DNA of 64,000 nt, taken from Eudoraea adriatica DSM 19308. Its GTDB lineage: Bacteria > Bacteroidota > Bacteroidia > Flavobacteriales > Flavobacteriaceae. The notes beneath the pieces are model-generated. The model was given only the letters and a program-made list of their open reading frames with translations, searched no databases and was not told the origin of the DNA. The stretch is from assembly GCF_000382125.1 (NCBI RefSeq), contig NZ_KB907546.1, forward strand, positions 620,001 to 684,000, in the 5' to 3' direction. Positions 63,301 through 64,000 of the stretch are shown piece after piece. A program made the position numbers and the translations under genes. The number at the start of each line of letters is the position of its first letter. Position 1 is the first letter of the stretch.

Positions 63301-64000
63301 ATGGGTCTCGGCTTTCAGGGAAATAACAGATTCAAACTCACTTTCCTCGTAGAAGTCCGGCTTATCGGAGGATACCGGAGCGAATTGAATTATTTTAGGT
63401 CCCTTTACAAAAGCTACATTGTCTTTATATGCCGATACAATTTCATTGGGATTTTCCTTAGCTGTTTTTTTTATTAATTTGAAAAGTGAGGAAGGCATTT
63501 CTTTTCCATCAATGACAAACGTACCGTTAAAAATCTTGTGCCTGCAATGTTCAGAATTTACCTGACTGAATCCAAAAACCTCAGAATCTGTAAGATGCCG
63601 GCCTATTTTTTTTGATAAGCCTTCGAGATATTCTACTTCATCCTGGCTCAGCGCCAGCCCTTCTTCTTTATTGTATTTGGAAATATCAGCAATTTCCAGG
63701 ATTGGATGTGGCTCCACCTCAATAGTATAAATCTCCTGATCTAATGCCTTATATTTTTGTGAGAGCATCGGATCGTAATCTGCATTGTCTTCATCCACTG
63801 CATTAAATTCTTCAATCCTGATAATTCCCGCAATACCCATATTTTGAGTAATCTCGGTTGCATTTGTACTCCAGGGAGTTATCATAGCTGCCCGGGGTCC
63901 AACAAAAAAGGCGTCTATAGACGCCACTTTTAAACAGGGTTGATTTCCAAATAACCAACCAAGTTTCTCAATGTCTTTTTTGGAAAGGGATTGGTTAGTT
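60370..64000 (-). CDS. purL: Phosphoribosylformylglycinamidine synthase (PurL, large single-chain form), 5' end cut
   Basis: The frame is open to the window edge; residues before the internal GTG at 63927 continue the protein (…GWLFGNQPCLK) and the first few codons lie outside. About 1210 codons are present of roughly 1220 expected. It converts FGAR to FGAM in purine synthesis using glutamine and ATP. Order: N-terminal PurS-like part (PRAAMITPWSTNATEI), synthetase halves (SEHCRHKIFNG; NFPTTVEPFNGAATGSGG; HDVSSGGLITTLLEMCF), and a C-terminal class I amidotransferase with Cys in GICNGCQLFMEL and the His/Glu pair region PHIERSIFPW. The final GATase makes this the long form found in proteobacteria and Bacteroidota. 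Confidence 0.96.
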   Translation of the reverse strand, partial: TNQSLSKKDIEKLGWLFGNQPCLKVASIDAFFVGPRAAMITPWSTNATEITQNMGIAGIIRIEEFNAVDEDNADYDPMLSQKYKALDQEIYTIEVEPHPILEIADISKYNKEEGLALSQDEVEYLEGLSKKIGRHLTDSEVFGFSQVNSEHCRHKIFNGTFVIDGKEMPSSLFKLIKKTAKENPNEIVSAYKDNVAFVKGPKIIQFAPVSSDKPDFYEESEFESVISLKAETHNFPTTVEPFNGAATGSGGEIRDRLAGGKGSLPVAGTAVYMTSYSRLEKNRPWENGMQERPWLYQTPMDILIKASNGASDFGNKFGQPLISGSLLTFEHEEHSRKLGYDKVIMLAGGIGYGKADQALKGTPKKGDKIVILGGDNYRIGMGGAAVSSADTGEFSSAIELNAVQRSNPEMQKRAANAIRGLVESKENPIVSIHDHGAGGHLNCLSELVEETGGKIDLDKLPIGDPTLSAKEIIGNESQERMGLVMGTENMALLHRIADRERSPIYDVGDVTGDHRFTFESETKGIKPMDLELSDMFGSSPKTIMDDITVDRKYQETTYKIEFFHKYLEQVLQLEAVGCKDWLTNKVDRCVGGRVAKQQCAGPLQLPLNNCGVMALDFKGREGIATSIGHSPISGLIDPVAGSRNSIAEALSNIVWAPLKDGLKSVALSANWMWPCRNQGEDARLYEAVKAISDFAIELGINVPTGKDSLSMKQKYGDEEVIAPGTVIISAAANCSDITKVVEPVFQTGAGSIYYINISRDTYELGGSSFAQILNRIGDKAPTIKDSSYVIKVFNTLQDLIKSGQIIAGHDVSSGGLITTLLEMCFADVNLGATLNLSELGEKDTVKLLFAENSGLVFQSKDDSIEVKLKQAGVDFRKIGEVIAQADLKLKNQEVELSLNIGSLRDDWYKTSYLLDSRQTSEDLAKSRYENYKKQPLNFNFPQTFQNQHPQRSKENARRPKAAILREKGSNSEREMANAMYLAGFDVKDVHMTDLIAGRETLEDIQFIGAVGGFSNSDVLGSAKGWAGAFKYNEKARQSLLNFFERKDTLSVGICNGCQLFMELELVNPEHDVHGKMAFNNSHKHESSFTSVKIESNNSVMLSSLSGTTLGVWISHGEGKFSLPLDEKKYNIVAKYGYADYPSNPNGSDFNTAMICDKTGRHLVTMPHIERSIFPWNWAYYPKDRKDEISPWLEAFTNARKWIDKQNEVS

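Noticed and set aside
1-64000. tRNA, rRNA, CRISPR array, insertion sequence, prophage or integron
   Set aside because: No tRNA-like cloverleaf, direct-repeat array, transposase, integrase or phage gene was seen on either strand while reading. A tRNAscan or ISfinder search was not possible.

Overview
This 64-kb window is chromosomal DNA of a low-GC member of the Bacteroidota, most likely a marine Flavobacteriaceae. The evidence is family content (DUF6090, the 2TM-domain family, an OxyR with the Bacteroidota-type neighbourhood, a LETM1-related protein, many lipoproteins with an [A/S]C lipobox, exported S9, M1, M28 and M49 peptidases) and promoter-like TAnnTTTG elements instead of sigma70-type -10 boxes. 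I see no rRNA, tRNA, insertion sequence, prophage, integrase or CRISPR array. Both edges cut genes: a DUF4442 gene on the left and purL on the right.

Layout. 1-6.3 kb holds small housekeeping and stress genes: DUF4442, AIM24-like, DUF2461, NudK, a PBP4-type carboxypeptidase, and a divergent oxyR/dps pair. 6.5-12.5 kb holds a sugar-type MFS transporter, a DUF6090 protein, a Tat-exported TIM-barrel protein and an S9 peptidase. 12.6-19.3 kb holds five consecutive exported proteins (three NTF2/SnoaL-like lipoproteins and two probable alpha-beta-barrel proteins), read away from a TPR histidine kinase and a LytTR regulator. 19.3-23.7 kb holds PaiB and a second signalling operon: a small secreted protein, a LytS-type kinase fused to a 2TM domain, three free 2TM proteins and a LytTR regulator. 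23.8-28.4 kb holds a LETM1-related protein, Cu/Zn superoxide dismutase, a hydrolase-OsmC fusion and a DUF2490 protein.

28.4-43.9 kb is an exported peptide and sugar catabolism region: a second S9 peptidase, three imidazolonepropionase-like amidohydrolases around a CDP-alcohol phosphatidyltransferase, a large ThuA/PQQ-sugar-dehydrogenase/PKD/cytochrome c lipoprotein, and M1, DUF2268 and M28 metallopeptidases. 44.1-48.2 kb holds a divergent trehalose pair, OtsAB fusion and a GH15 hydrolase. 48.3-51.9 kb holds a group II PLP decarboxylase and an M49 peptidase. 51.9-59.8 kb holds a fatty-acid beta-oxidation operon, marR-fadN-fadA-fadE, in the fadNAE order and domain arrangement I know from Bacillus subtilis, with an acyl-CoA ligase upstream. 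The operon promoter shows a 34-bp perfect palindrome directly abutting a TAnnTTTG element. The window ends with a GNAT gene overlapping purL by 4 bp.

The two regions most likely to hold something undescribed are the NTF2/alpha-beta-barrel cluster (12.6-16.4 kb), where one protein is visibly a fusion of the architectures of two neighbours and an internal hairpin could split expression, and the 2TM-kinase operon (20.0-23.7 kb), where one membrane domain occurs four times, once fused to the kinase. All family names are recalled by reading the sequences. No database search was run.
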